The notes beneath the pieces were generated by a model. That model worked only from the letters and a program-made list of their open reading frames with translations. It searched no databases and had not been told where the DNA came from. This document shows positions 8,677-17,865 of a DNA stretch of 40,620 bases, piece by piece; the stretch's first letter is position 1; every line of letters starts with the position of its first letter. The DNA is from Roseicyclus sp. GTDB taxonomy: Bacteria > Pseudomonadota > Alphaproteobacteria > Rhodobacterales > Rhodobacteraceae. The stretch is taken from the NCBI GenBank assembly GCA_018401385.1, contig JAGYKZ010000012.1, forward strand, positions 1 through 40,620, in the 5' to 3' direction. The position numbers and the translations under genes are program-made.

Positions 8677-10630
8677 ATGGCGGATGATCTTTTGGGCCAA
8701 TCGGCCTCGGAACAGGCCTATGATGCCTCATCTATTGAGGTGTTGGAGGGGTTGGAGCCCGTCCGCAAACGGCCGGGTATGTATATTGGCGGCACTGATG
8801 AGCGCGCGCTGCATCATTTGGTGGCCGAAATCCTCGACAACTCCATGGATGAGGCCGTGGCGGGCCATGCCAATCGGATCGAGGTGGAGTTGGCCGCCGA
8901 TCATACCGTCACCATCCGCGACAATGGGCGCGGGATGCCGATTGATCCGCATCCAAAATTCCCCGAAAAATCCGCGTTGGAGGTGATTTTATGCACGCTT
9001 CACGCGGGCGGCAAATTCTCGGGCAAGGCTTATCAGACCTCGGGCGGTTTGCACGGGGTGGGCGCATCGGTTGTCAATGCGCTCTCGATCATTGCGGGTC
9101 GAAGTGTAGCGCGCAATCGCACGCTTTATGCACAAAGAATTCTCGCGCGGGCTGCCGCAAAGGAAGTTGCAAAATCTGGGCGCGACCCCCAATCGGCGCG
9201 GCACACAGGTCAACTTTCACGCCGATGAGCAGATTTTCCCGGAAACCACCGCTTCAAGCCCGCCCGCCTGTTCAAAATGGTGCGCTCCAAAGCCTATCTG
9301 TTTTCAGGCGTAGAAATCCGCTGAAATCCGCCATTGATGATGGCGAAACCCCGCAGGAGGCCACGTTCCATTTTCCCAGGCGGCTTGTCCGATTATCTGG
9401 GCGAGGTGTTGGGCACCCGCTGCGACCTATGCCCAAGCGCCGTTTGCAGGCAAAGTCGAATTTCAGGCACTTCGGCGCAGCGGGTTTGGTGGAATGGGCG
9501 ATCAACTGGACACCTGCACTGATAGGTTCGCTCCAATCCTATTGCAACACCGTCCCAACGCCTGAGGGCGGCACGCATGAGAGCAGGCTTTTAGGCCGCC
9601 ATCCTCAAGGGTATACGCGCCTGTAGAATTGGCGGGCAACCGCAAAGCGGCCAATATCACGCGCGAGATCTCACCGCAGGAGGATGTGCGCTGGTCTCTT
9701 CTTTATCGCGGAGCCTGAATTTATGGGCCAGACCAAGAGACCACCTCCGCCACCACCGGGGCCGCGCGTATGGTCGAAGGGGCGGTGCGACCGCTGACAA
9801 TTGGTTGGCCGCTGATACCAAATCCCGCGAGGCCATCCTTGATTTTCTGGTGCTGCGCGCCGAAGAGCCAGATGCGCCGCAGACAGGAAAAGGAAACGCA
9901 GCGCAAATCTGCAACCAGCGTCTGCGCCTGCGAGAGAGGGTGGTGGATTGTTCCGCCGCAACCACTGAAGAACAAATTGTTCATCGTGAAAGGCGACAGC
10001 GCGGGCGGCTCCGCAAATGGCGCGCGACCGCCAAGACCCAAACCTACTGCCGCTGCGCAAAGATTTTGAACGTGCTTGGCGCGGCCTCCTCAGATGGGAC
10101 AAAACCAAGAGAAATCAGCGATCTGTGTCAGGCGCTTAGCGTATCGATAAGGCACGAAATTCAATGTCGAAGACCTGCGCTATGACAAGGTCATCATCAT
10201 GACCGATGCCGATAGTCGCGGCGCACATATCGCCGCCTTGTTGATGACGTTTTCTTCCGCCCAGATGCGGCCCATGATTGATCAGGGCCATCTTTACCTC
10301 GCCTGCCCGCCCCTGTTTCCGCTGACGCAAGGCGCAACGCGTCCTGCGCTTGATGAGGCCCGGAAAGAGTCATGGATGGCACTTGCCCAGCCTTAGTGGA
10401 CGTAGTAAGATTTGATGTGAAGGCCGCTTCAAGGGTCTGGGCGAGATGGATACCAAAGACCTCAAAGAGACCTGATGGACCCCGCCTCGCGTAAGCTGAT
10501 CCGTGTGAGCCTCGATGAGGCCACACCTGGCGAAACGGGCGATCTGGTGGACCGCCTGATGGGCAAAAAGCCCGAATTGCGGTTTCAATATATCAAGACA
10601 ACGCGCTTTGTTGAGGAGTTGGATGTTTAA
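8677..10630 (+). CDS. parE: DNA topoisomerase IV subunit B, heavily frameshifted
   Basis: This is the ATPase subunit of topoisomerase IV, which decatenates daughter chromosomes with ParC. The first 140 codons are clean: [38 protein letters not shown], with the GHKL-type Asn in LDNSMD and DNGRGMP for ATP binding, then [14 protein letters not shown]. From about 9090 to 10610 the family sequence continues but hops frames many times: [66 protein letters not shown], the TOPRIM part [13 protein letters not shown] and VIIMTDAD, and the end [12 protein letters not shown]...FVEELDV, stop 10628. The motif order and C-terminus favour ParE over GyrB. Loss of an essential gene is unlikely, so I infer consensus errors. 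The ABC-F gene converges on it. Confidence 0.88.
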
Positions 10631-12506
10631 CCCTGCACAGTTGCGGCACCAGATTGAAAGCGTTCCCACGCCCCTTGTGCCTTCTCCTCAACAACAGCCA
10701 TTCTTCTTCGGCGGCCGCAAGTTTGGCCTGACGTTCGGCCAAGGCCTCGGTCGCTTTGGCGAATTTGACGGGTTCGCGGGTGTAAAGATCAGGGTCAGAC
10801 AGCAATTCAGACAGCTTGCCCATTTCCGCCTCAAGCCGTGCGATCACGGCGGGCAGTTCTTTCAGGCGGTGGGTTTCGGTGAAATTGAGACCTGTTGGCG
10901 ATTTGGGTGTGGCGGATTTGAGCGGGGCTTCGGGTTTGCCTCCCCCCGCACCCAAGGACGGCGGTGTCAGTGCGGTGGCCGCGTCATCCGTGGAAAGGCG
11001 CGCGCCTTGTGCCAACGCATCGCTCCATCCGCCCGCATAGGCCTGCGCACGGCCCTGCCCCTCCAGCACCACGGTGCTTGTGGCCACGCGATCCAGAAAA
11101 TCGCGATCATGGCTGACCAGCAAAACCGTGCCCGCGTAATCACCCAACAGGTCTTGCAGCAAATCCAATGTCTCGACATCCAGATCATTGGTCGGCTCGT
11201 CCAAGATCAAAAGATTGCTTTCGCGCGCCATGATCTTGGCCAGCATCAACCGCGCCCGTTCCCCCCCTGACAGGGAGCGCACAGGCGCGCGGGCCTGCGC
11301 CTCGTCAAAGAGGAAGTCCTTGAGATAGCCCATCACATGGCGGGGGCTGCCACGCACCATGACCTGATCGGACGACCCGTTCACCGCAATATCCCGATCC
11401 AAGGTCAGGCTGTCCCAGAGGCTGGCATCGGGGTTGAGTTGCGCGCGGTTTTGATCAAATACCGCCATCTCAAGCCCCTTGCCCAAGGTGACCTGCCCCG
11501 TATCTGGGGCAAGCTGACCCGTCAGCATATTCAACAGCGTGGTTTTGCCCGCGCCATTTGGCCCGACAAACCCCACCCGATCGCCGCGCAAAATGCGCAG
11601 ATCAAACGGCGCAAGGATCGTCTGGCCGTCAAAAGATTTTGAAATCCCCTTGGCCTCGATCACCTTGCGGCCCGATTGCGGCCCCTCCTCCAACACCATG
11701 GCGGCGGCGGACTGGCGGCGGATCATCGCGCCGCGTTCTGCGCGCAAATCGGCCAAGGCACGCACGCGTCCCTGATTGCGCTTGCGCCGCGCGCTGATCC
11801 CTTCCACGGCCCACCGGGCCTCCGATTTGATCTTGCGATCCAATTTGTGCCGCGCCGTGTCTTCTTCGTCCCAAACCTTGTCGCGCCATGCCTCGAAGCT
11901 GGCGAAGCCCTGTTCATTGCGGCGCACCTGCCCGCGATCCACCCATAAGGTGGCACGGGTCAGGGCGTTGAGAAAGGCACGGTCATGCGAGATGACCACA
12001 AAGGCCGTGCGGGTTTCCGACAATCGCGCCTCAAGCCATGCGATGGCCGCGATATCGAGGTGATTGGTGGGTTCGTCCAAAAGCATGATATCAGGCTCTT
12101 CGGCCAATAGCCGCGCTAGGGCCGCGCGCGGCCGCTCGCCCCCTGAGGCCTGCGCGGGGTCCGCCTCAAGCCGCAGTTTCAGACCATCGGCCAAGGCCTC
12201 GACCCGCCACGCCTCGCTCGGACCAAGGGAGGCGGTGGCGAAATCGCCCAATGTGGCAAAGCCCGCGAAATCAGGCTCCTGCTCCATATAGCCGACCGAG
12301 GTGCCCTGCGGGCTGGTGATGCTGCCTGTGTCAGGTTCGGTCAAACCCGCCATGACCTTCATCAATGTCGATTTGCCCGATCCGTTGCGCCCCACAAGCG
12401 CCACGCGATCCCCCTGATGCACAACCAAATCCAACCCATCAAAAATGGGATCACCGCCAAAGGTCAGCGAAATATCGGACAGCTGCAAAAGCGAGGGGCG
12501 GGCCAT
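10593..12506 (-). CDS. ABC-F family ATPase (Uup-like)
   Basis: A soluble protein with two ABC ATPase domains and no membrane part, of the ABC-F family that acts on ribosomes or nucleic acid structures. The first domain has Walker A GRNGSGKST, signature ASGGERPRAALARLLAEEPDIMLLDEPTNHLD, and switch VISHDRAF. The second has GPNGAGKTT, LSGGERARLMLAKI, LLILDEPTNDLD and LVSHDRDF. The linker between them is charged. The C-terminal arm (ETHRLKELPAVIARLEAEMGKL) is the coiled-coil tail of Uup. The open frame gives 637 residues, but one missing base near 10694 probably turns LLLEEKAQG into LLLRRRHKG. Corrected, the gene stops at 10627-10629, overlapping the parE stop. Confidence 0.88.
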   Translation of the reverse strand: MARPSLLQLSDISLTFGGDPIFDGLDLVVHQGDRVALVGRNGSGKSTLMKVMAGLTEPDTGSITSPQGTSVGYMEQEPDFAGFATLGDFATASLGPSEAWRVEALADGLKLRLEADPAQASGGERPRAALARLLAEEPDIMLLDEPTNHLDIAAIAWLEARLSETRTAFVVISHDRAFLNALTRATLWVDRGQVRRNEQGFASFEAWRDKVWDEEDTARHKLDRKIKSEARWAVEGISARRKRNQGRVRALADLRAERGAMIRRQSAAAMVLEEGPQSGRKVIEAKGISKSFDGQTILAPFDLRILRGDRVGFVGPNGAGKTTLLNMLTGQLAPDTGQVTLGKGLEMAVFDQNRAQLNPDASLWDSLTLDRDIAVNGSSDQVMVRGSPRHVMGYLKDFLFDEAQARAPVRSLSGGERARLMLAKIMARESNLLILDEPTNDLDVETLDLLQDLLGDYAGTVLLVSHDRDFLDRVATSTVVLEGQGRAQAYAGGWSDALAQGARLSTDDAATALTPPSLGAGGGKPEAPLKSATPKSPTGLNFTETHRLKELPAVIARLEAEMGKLSELLSDPDLYTREPVKFAKATEALAERQAKLAAAEEEWLLLRRRHKGRGNAFNLVPQLCRVKHPTPQQSALS

Positions 12507-12526
12507 GGGGCGGGTCTTTCACACAG

Positions 12527-12547
12527 GCCCGCCTCAGGGCGGCGGGC
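12527..12547 (-). terminator. GC-rich hairpin between ppiA-like gene and ABC-F gene
   Basis: GCCCGCC (12527-12533) and GGCGGGC (12541-12547) form a perfect 7-bp stem with a 7-base loop in the 55-bp gap between the two minus-strand genes. No U-run follows on the minus strand. It may be a weak terminator or a processing/attenuation hairpin that uncouples ABC-F from the cyclophilin operon. Confidence 0.45.
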
Positions 12548-12561
12548 TTGTTTGTTGGTGT

Positions 12562-13113
12562 TTAATCGCGGATGGCGCGCACAGCGGCCATGTGATCAGG
12601 TGCGCCAATCACCGCCCCATTGGGGCCTGTGCCACGCTTGATCTGGTCGACAATCTCCATCCCCGCTGTAACCTTTCCCACAACGGTGTAATCCCCGTTC
12701 AGCTGCGGCACGGGGGCAAACATGATGAAGAATTGCGAATTGGCGCTGTCAGGATCTGCGGCACGGGCCATTCCAACCACGCCCCGCTCAAAGCTGATAT
12801 CGGAAAATTCAGCAGGCAGGTTTGGATATTGCGATCCGCCCCGCCCCGCAAAGCGCATATCTTGCCCGATACGGCCATGTTCCACATCACCCGTTTGCGC
12901 CATGAAACCGTCAATCACACGATGAAACACCACGCCATCATAGGTGCCTTCCTCGGCCAATTGCAGCATCCGAGCGGCGTGTTCGGGGGCCACATCCTCG
13001 AACAAATCAATCACGATCGTGCCATTCGCCTCACCCGCGACATCGATCTCAAGGCCCGCCCCAAAGGCAGGGCTTGCCAAAATCAGGGCCAGAGCCGCGC
13101 CAAGTTTACGCAT
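12562..13113 (-). CDS. Periplasmic cyclophilin-type peptidyl-prolyl isomerase
   Basis: A 183-residue cyclophilin that catalyses proline cis-trans isomerisation in exported proteins. Residues 1-18 (MRKLGAALALILASPAFG) are a signal peptide with a cleavage site near AFG-AG. The catalytic core is present: VVFHRVIDGFMAQTGD with the active-site Arg, GMARAADPDSANSQFFIMF with Gln and Phe, and GDYTVVGKV. Its ATG overlaps the last codons of the cytoplasmic cyclophilin gene upstream by 8 bp, so the two are co-translated paralogues serving two compartments. Confidence 0.92.
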   Translation of the reverse strand: MRKLGAALALILASPAFGAGLEIDVAGEANGTIVIDLFEDVAPEHAARMLQLAEEGTYDGVVFHRVIDGFMAQTGDVEHGRIGQDMRFAGRGGSQYPNLPAEFSDISFERGVVGMARAADPDSANSQFFIMFAPVPQLNGDYTVVGKVTAGMEIVDQIKRGTGPNGAVIGAPDHMAAVRAIRD

Positions 13114-13612
13114 CTGCGGCCACTTTCACGCTGATCATCTTATCGGGGTTCGCAGGCGGCTCGCCGCGGGTAATCGCGTCAATATGCTCCATCCCCGCAA
13201 TCACACGGCCATAGACGGTATATTGACGATTGAGGAAGTGGTTATCACTGAAATTGATAAAGAACTGGCTGTTGGCCGAATTCGGGTTGGAGGAGCGCGC
13301 CGCACCCAGCGTGCCGCGATCATGTGGGATGCCAGAAAATTCAGCCGGCAAATCAGGCTTGTCCGACCCACCCGTGCCTGCCATGCGGATATTGGCCCCT
13401 TTATCGGCATTGCCATGTTCCACATCGCCTGTTTGCGCCATGAACCCGTCAATCACACGGTGAAACACCACGCCATCATAGGCCCCTTCGCGGGCCAATT
13501 CCTTCATGCGCGCGCAATGAGCGGGCGCAATATCGGGCAGCAATTCGATGGCAACGGTGCCGTCTTTCAGCTCCATCAAGATGGTGTTCTCGGGGTCTTT
13601 GATCTCGGCCAT
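13106..13612 (-). CDS. ppiB: Cytoplasmic cyclophilin-type peptidyl-prolyl isomerase
   Basis: A 168-residue cyclophilin without signal peptide. It has VVFHRVIDGFMAQTGDVEHG, GTLGAARSSNPNSANSQFFINF and RQYTVYGRVIAGMEHID, covering the catalytic Arg, Gln and Phe positions. I start at the ATG at 13612 (MAEIKDPENT), preceded by AAAGG close by and AAGGAATAA further up; an in-frame start at 13648 adds twelve residues that look unrelated to the family. It lies between coaD and the periplasmic paralogue in one minus-strand operon. The symbol follows the family role and not a proven orthology. Confidence 0.9.
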   Translation of the reverse strand: MAEIKDPENTILMELKDGTVAIELLPDIAPAHCARMKELAREGAYDGVVFHRVIDGFMAQTGDVEHGNADKGANIRMAGTGGSDKPDLPAEFSGIPHDRGTLGAARSSNPNSANSQFFINFSDNHFLNRQYTVYGRVIAGMEHIDAITRGEPPANPDKMISVKVAADA

Positions 13613-13655
13613 GCCTTTATTCCTTTTGCGGATATCTGACGTTGGCATTGACCTA

Positions 13656-14150
13656 TCAGGATGAGAATTTCGCGTCTAGCGCTTGATGCACGGCGGGCGG
13701 CACGAAATGGCTGACATCCCCGCCTAGGCGCGCGATTTCCTTGACCAGTTTCGAGGCAATCGCCTGATGCTCCGCCTCGGCCATCAAAAAGACGGTGCTG
13801 ATCTCGTCATCCAATTTGCGGTTCATACCGACCATTTGAAACTCGTATTCAAAATCCGCAACGGCGCGCAGGCCGCGAATGATAATCCCCGCACCCACCT
13901 CGCGCGCGCAATCAATCAGCAGATTTTCAAACGGATGCGCGACAATCTCGATGCCTGTGCTGCGTGACAGTTGTGCGGTCTCCGCCTCAACCATGGCCAC
14001 GCGCTCCTCAAGGGTAAACAAAGGGCCTTTGTCACGGTTGATCGCAACACCGATCACCAAACGATCCACCAAAGTGGCCGCCCGGCGGATGATATCCACA
14101 TGGCCAAGGGTAATCGGATCAAAGGTTCCGGGATAAAGGCCTGTGCGCAT
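13656..14150 (-). CDS. coaD: Pantetheine-phosphate adenylyltransferase
   Basis: It converts 4'-phosphopantetheine and ATP to dephospho-CoA, the penultimate step of CoA synthesis. The 164-residue protein is standard length. It has the nucleotidyltransferase motif GLYPGTFDPITLGHVDIIRRA near the N-terminus, NKGPLF-type loop INRDKGPLFTLEERVAMV, IIRGLRAVADFEYEFQMVGMNRKL, and the C-terminal AIASKLVKEIARLGGDVSHFVP. The usual ISSTxxR near Ile-Ser is replaced by ISTVFLMA followed by the family end, as in many members. The ATG at 14150 has GGAG about 9 bases upstream; a TTG six bases earlier is less likely. Confidence 0.95.
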   Translation of the reverse strand: MRTGLYPGTFDPITLGHVDIIRRAATLVDRLVIGVAINRDKGPLFTLEERVAMVEAETAQLSRSTGIEIVAHPFENLLIDCAREVGAGIIIRGLRAVADFEYEFQMVGMNRKLDDEISTVFLMAEAEHQAIASKLVKEIARLGGDVSHFVPPAVHQALDAKFSS

Positions 14151-14226
14151 CTGCAAGTCTCCAATTCATGGCATATGTCGCCGCAATTACGGGGTCACGC
14201 AACATTATTGCGCCGCGAAACGCAAG

Positions 14227-15105
14227 CTAAAAGCAGCGTTTCGCAGCCTCGCCCTCAAGCCGCGCAACCTCGGCGCGCAGACCTGTGCAAAGCGCCTCCA
14301 TCAACCGCGCCAAGCGATCCGAGCGCCTATCTTGCGCGTGGCGCACCAGATAAAAGGCGCGCGTGAGGCTGATCTCATCCTTCAAAGCAATGCGCAATTC
14401 GGGCGCAAAGGGCAGCGCAAAATCATGCACAAAGCCAATGCCACCTTGGCGCAGCATCTGCAATTGCACCGCTACCGAATTGGAGGCCATTTGCACCCGC
14501 CCGCGCCCCAAAAGACCCAAGTAATCCAGTTCTTTGTCAAAAATCATATCGGGAATATACCCCACAACCGCGTGATCCCGTGCCGCCGCCAAATCGGCTG
14601 GCGGCCTAAGATCAGCCCGCATGGCCAGATGCAGGTGGTAATCGGTGATCTTTTGCACCAAAAGCCGCCCCGCATCAGGCGGGCTGACGGTAATCGCCAA
14701 ATCCGCCTCGCGCTTGGACAGGTTCACCACGCGCGGCAGCGCCAGAATCTGGATATCGAGATCAGGATTATCAGCGCGGATTGCGGCGCAGACCTGCGGC
14801 AAAAGGTAATTGGCGCAGCCATCAGGCGCGCCGATCCGCACTGTGCCCGACAGCCCCGCGCGCTGCGTGATGGGGGTGGACAGCGCGGCTTCTGCTGCCT
14901 CGGCCCCGGGCAAAAGATCCGCGCCCGCATCGGTCAACACATAGCCCTGTGGCGATTTGACAAACAATTCGGCCCCGAAGCCTGCCTCAAGCCGCGCAAT
15001 ACGCCGCCCGATTGTGGCCGCGTCCAGCCGTAAGGGCTTGGCCGCCCCTGTCAGGCTTTCGGTCCGCGCCACGGCAAGGAAAACCCGCACATCATCCCAG
15101 TTCAT
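14227..15105 (-). CDS. LysR family transcriptional regulator, divergent from mmsA
   Basis: A 292-residue LysR-type regulator. The winged HTH is at the N-terminus (MNWDDVRVFLAVARTESLTGAAKPLRLDAATIGRRIARLEAGFG). The C-terminal periplasmic-binding-like effector domain begins near GLSGTVRIGAPDGCANYLLPQV. I start at the ATG at 15105, with GAGG just upstream, rather than the TTG at 15123. It reads away from mmsA with a 115-bp gap holding a candidate T-N11-A box, so control of the valine-degradation operon and of itself is the natural inference. The effector is not visible from sequence. Confidence 0.9.
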   Translation of the reverse strand: MNWDDVRVFLAVARTESLTGAAKPLRLDAATIGRRIARLEAGFGAELFVKSPQGYVLTDAGADLLPGAEAAEAALSTPITQRAGLSGTVRIGAPDGCANYLLPQVCAAIRADNPDLDIQILALPRVVNLSKREADLAITVSPPDAGRLLVQKITDYHLHLAMRADLRPPADLAAARDHAVVGYIPDMIFDKELDYLGLLGRGRVQMASNSVAVQLQMLRQGGIGFVHDFALPFAPELRIALKDEISLTRAFYLVRHAQDRRSDRLARLMEALCTGLRAEVARLEGEAAKRCF

Positions 15106-15117
15106 CGCCACCTCATT

Positions 15118-15131
15118 TTGCAAAAATGCAA
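15118..15131. promoter_or_regulatory. Candidate LysR-type operator (T-N11-A)
   Basis: TTGCA-AAAA-TGCAA (15118-15131) is a perfect 5-bp inverted repeat with the T-N11-A spacing of LysR boxes, in the lysR-mmsA intergenic region. It lies 13 bases upstream of the lysR ATG, which suits autorepression. Another TTGCAA occurs nearer mmsA, near 15170. Confidence 0.4.
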
Positions 15132-15220
15132 GATCAATTTGAGTTTCTGCCCCTTTTACCGACAGGATTGCAAGTATAGAACGGGGTAAGAATTTTGGCT
15201 TTCAACAAAAGGGTGGGATC

Positions 15221-16712
15221 ATGGAACAGATCGGTCACTGGATCAACGGCGCGCATATTGGGGGCACATCAGGCCGCACAGCGGATGTTTTTAACCCCGC
15301 CACGGGCGAGGTGCAGGCACAGGTCGCGCTGGCCTCGCAAGAAGAAATGGATCGCGCGATTGCTTCAGCCGCAGAGGCGCAGATGGCGATAGGCATGCCA
15401 ATCCCGCAGCGCCGCGCGTGTATGATGGAATTGGTACGCCTTCTCAATCGCGATATGGACAAGCTGGCCGAGGCCATCAGCCCGCGAACACGGCAAGACC
15501 TTTCGATACCAAGGGCGATGTGCAGCGCGGGTTGGAGGGGTGATCGAATTTTGCATCGGCGCACCGCATCTGCTGAAGGGCAGATTCACCGATGCCGCTG
15601 GCCCGGGCATTGATATGTATTCCATGCGCCAACCCTTGGGCGTGGTGGCAGGGATCACCGTTTAACTTCCCTGCCATGATCCTTTGTGGAAATTGGGTCC
15701 TGCCTTGGCGGCGGGCAATGCGATGATCCTCAAACCCTCCGAGCGCGACCCGTCCTGCCCGATGATGTTGGGCGCGCTTTTGAAAGAGGCGGGCCTGCCC
15801 GATGGCGTGTTCAAGTGATCAATGGCGACAAGGGTGCTGTTGACGCGATCTTGGACAGCGAGATCATTCAGGCTGTGGCTTTATCGGCTCAACCCCCATC
15901 GCGCAATATATATATAGCCGCGCGGCGAGACAGGCAAACGCTGCCAGTGCTTTGGCGGGGCGAAGAACCATATGATCATCATGCCCGATGCCGATATGGA
16001 TCAGGCCGCCGATGCCTTGGTCGGCGCGGGCTATGGTGCGGCGGGCGAACGCTGCATGGCGATTTCCGTGGCGGATGCCCGTGGGTGACAAACCGCGGAT
16101 CGGTTGATCGAGAAACTCGTCCCTCGGATCGAGGCCCTGAAGGTTGGTCCCTATACCGCAGGCCATGATGTGGATTTCGGGCCTGTCGTGACCAAGGCCG
16201 CCAAGGAAAACATCCTCCGCCTTGTGCAAACGGGCGTGGATCAGGGCGCGGAGCTGGTCGTGGATGGCCGCGATTTCAACCTGCAAGGATATGAAGACGG
16301 GTTCTTTGTTGGCGCGCATCTCTTTGACCGCGTGACCCCTGACATGGACATCTACAAGACCGAGATTTTCGGACCCGTCTTGTCAACCGTGCGCGCCGCC
16401 TCCTATGAGGAAGCGCTTGGTCTTGCGATGGACCATGAATATGGCAACGGCACCGCGATTTTCACCCGCGATGGCGATGCCGCGCGCGATTTTGCCTCTC
16501 GCGTGAATATCGGCATGGTGGGGATCAATGTGCCAATCCCCGTTCCCTTGGCCTATCACACCTTTGGGGGTTGGAAACGCTCGGGCTTTGGCGATTTGAA
16601 CCAGCACGGGCCAGATTCCTTCCGCTTCTACACCCGCACCAAAACCGTAACCGCGCGTTGGCCAAGCGGGATCAAGGAGGGCGCTGCATTCAATTTCAAG
16701 GCCATGGATTGA
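15221..16712 (+). CDS. mmsA: CoA-acylating methylmalonate-semialdehyde dehydrogenase (frameshifted middle)
   Basis: It oxidises methylmalonate semialdehyde to propionyl-CoA with NAD and CoA, the last dedicated step of valine degradation. The N-terminus ([27 protein letters not shown]) and the C-terminal 200 residues ([27 protein letters not shown]... [15 protein letters not shown]... [20 protein letters not shown]) are clean. Between about 15485 and 16095 the frame changes repeatedly, yet [78 protein letters not shown] with the catalytic Cys can be read across frames. The neighbours hydrolase and mmsB make the assignment firm. The ATG at 15221 follows AAGGGTGGG. Confidence 0.92.
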
Positions 16713-16745
16713 TCCTGCCGCGAAAATCACCAAACTCGGCACAAG

Positions 16746-16770
16746 CCCCCGCGCAGACCTTGCGCGGGGG
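16746..16770 (+). terminator. Strong hairpin between mmsA and the hydrolase gene
   Basis: CCCCCGCGCA (16746-16755) pairs perfectly with TGCGCGGGGG (16761-16770) around GACCT, a 10-bp GC-rich stem. No T-run follows, so it is probably a partial terminator or a stabiliser of the mmsA message inside the operon rather than a full stop. Confidence 0.6.
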
Positions 16771-16796
16771 TTCGCTGTGACACTAGGGAGAGGGCC

Positions 16797-17846
16797 ATGA
16801 GCAAGGCAGATTTTCTGAATATCCGAAAAGAGGGCCTCGCGGGCCGTATCACGCTCACCCGTCCGCAGGCCCTCAATGCGCTGTCGCAATCGATGTGCGC
16901 CGAAATTGCCGCAACAATTGACGCATGGGCCATTGATAAAACGGTCGAGATTGTGATCCTAGATGCAATGGGCGAGCGGGCCTTTTGTGCGGGCGGCGAT
17001 ATTGCCGAAATTTACGAGGCGGGCCGCGCGGGCGACATGGACATTGGCGCGCGCTACTGGGCCGATGAATATCGCATGAACGCAAAACTGTTTCATTTCC
17101 CCCGCCCCGTCATCAGCTTCATGCAGGGCTATACGATGGGCGGCGGTGTGGGTCTTGGCTGTCACGCCTCCCACCGCATTGTGGGCGATAGCAGCATCAT
17201 CGCCATGCCAGAGGTCGGCATTGGCCTTGTGCCTGATGTGGGCGGCACCTTGATCCTCAGCCGCGCACAGGGACGGCTTGGCGAATATTTGGGGGTCACG
17301 GCGACACGCATGAGCGGGGCGGATGCGATTTACGCGGGCTTTGCGGATTATTACATCCCCGAAGCTGAATGGCCCGCCTTGATCGCAGCCCTTTGTGAGG
17401 GTGCCGATTATGAATTGGTGGATCAATGCGCCGCGCGCCACCGCTGCCCCGATGCGCCTTTGGCGGCGCTCCAGGCGGAGATCGACCATCATTTCGGCGG
17501 CGAAACCCTGCGCGATATCCTCAACGCGCTGGAGTTTACCGATAATGACTTTACCAAGGCGTGCCTTGCGGAAATGGCCAAAAAATCGCCCCTTTCCATG
17601 GCCTGCACAGTGGAGTTGGTGCATCGCGCACGTCTGCGCGATACGATTGAAAACGCGCTGGACCAGGAATATCGCTTCACCGCGCGCGCGGTGGAAAAGG
17701 CGGATTTCCTAGAAGGCGTGCGCGCACAGATCATCGACAAGGACCGCAACCCCAAATGGATGCATGACCATCCCTGCGATGTGACACCTGCACAGGTTTC
17801 CGCAATGCTCTTGCCATTGGGACCTCGGGCATTGAAACTGGATTGA
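16797..17846 (+). CDS. 3-hydroxyisobutyryl-CoA hydrolase (enoyl-CoA hydratase/isomerase family)
   Basis: A 349-residue crotonase-fold enzyme, longer than the 260-residue hydratases and matching HIBYL-CoA hydrolase. It has RITLTRPQALNALSQSM, the oxyanion-hole segment ERAFCAGGDIAEIYEAG (about 60-77), YTMGGGVGLGCHASHRI (about 111-127), and PEVGIGLVPDVGGTLILSR. The C-terminal tail FLEGVRAQIIDKDRNPKWMHD is the HIBCH-type signature. It releases 3-hydroxyisobutyrate, the substrate of the next gene product MmsB, whose product is in turn used by MmsA; the three genes cover consecutive valine steps. GGAGAGG precedes the ATG. Intact. Confidence 0.92.
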   Translation: MSKADFLNIRKEGLAGRITLTRPQALNALSQSMCAEIAATIDAWAIDKTVEIVILDAMGERAFCAGGDIAEIYEAGRAGDMDIGARYWADEYRMNAKLFHFPRPVISFMQGYTMGGGVGLGCHASHRIVGDSSIIAMPEVGIGLVPDVGGTLILSRAQGRLGEYLGVTATRMSGADAIYAGFADYYIPEAEWPALIAALCEGADYELVDQCAARHRCPDAPLAALQAEIDHHFGGETLRDILNALEFTDNDFTKACLAEMAKKSPLSMACTVELVHRARLRDTIENALDQEYRFTARAVEKADFLEGVRAQIIDKDRNPKWMHDHPCDVTPAQVSAMLLPLGPRALKLD

Positions 17847-17865
17847 TGACAGGGGGGGCAAGGTG

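Noticed and set aside
8677-10630. Gene might be gyrB
   Set aside because: The N-terminal sequence, overall length near 650 residues and the end QYI...FVEELDV fit ParE; GyrB is longer.
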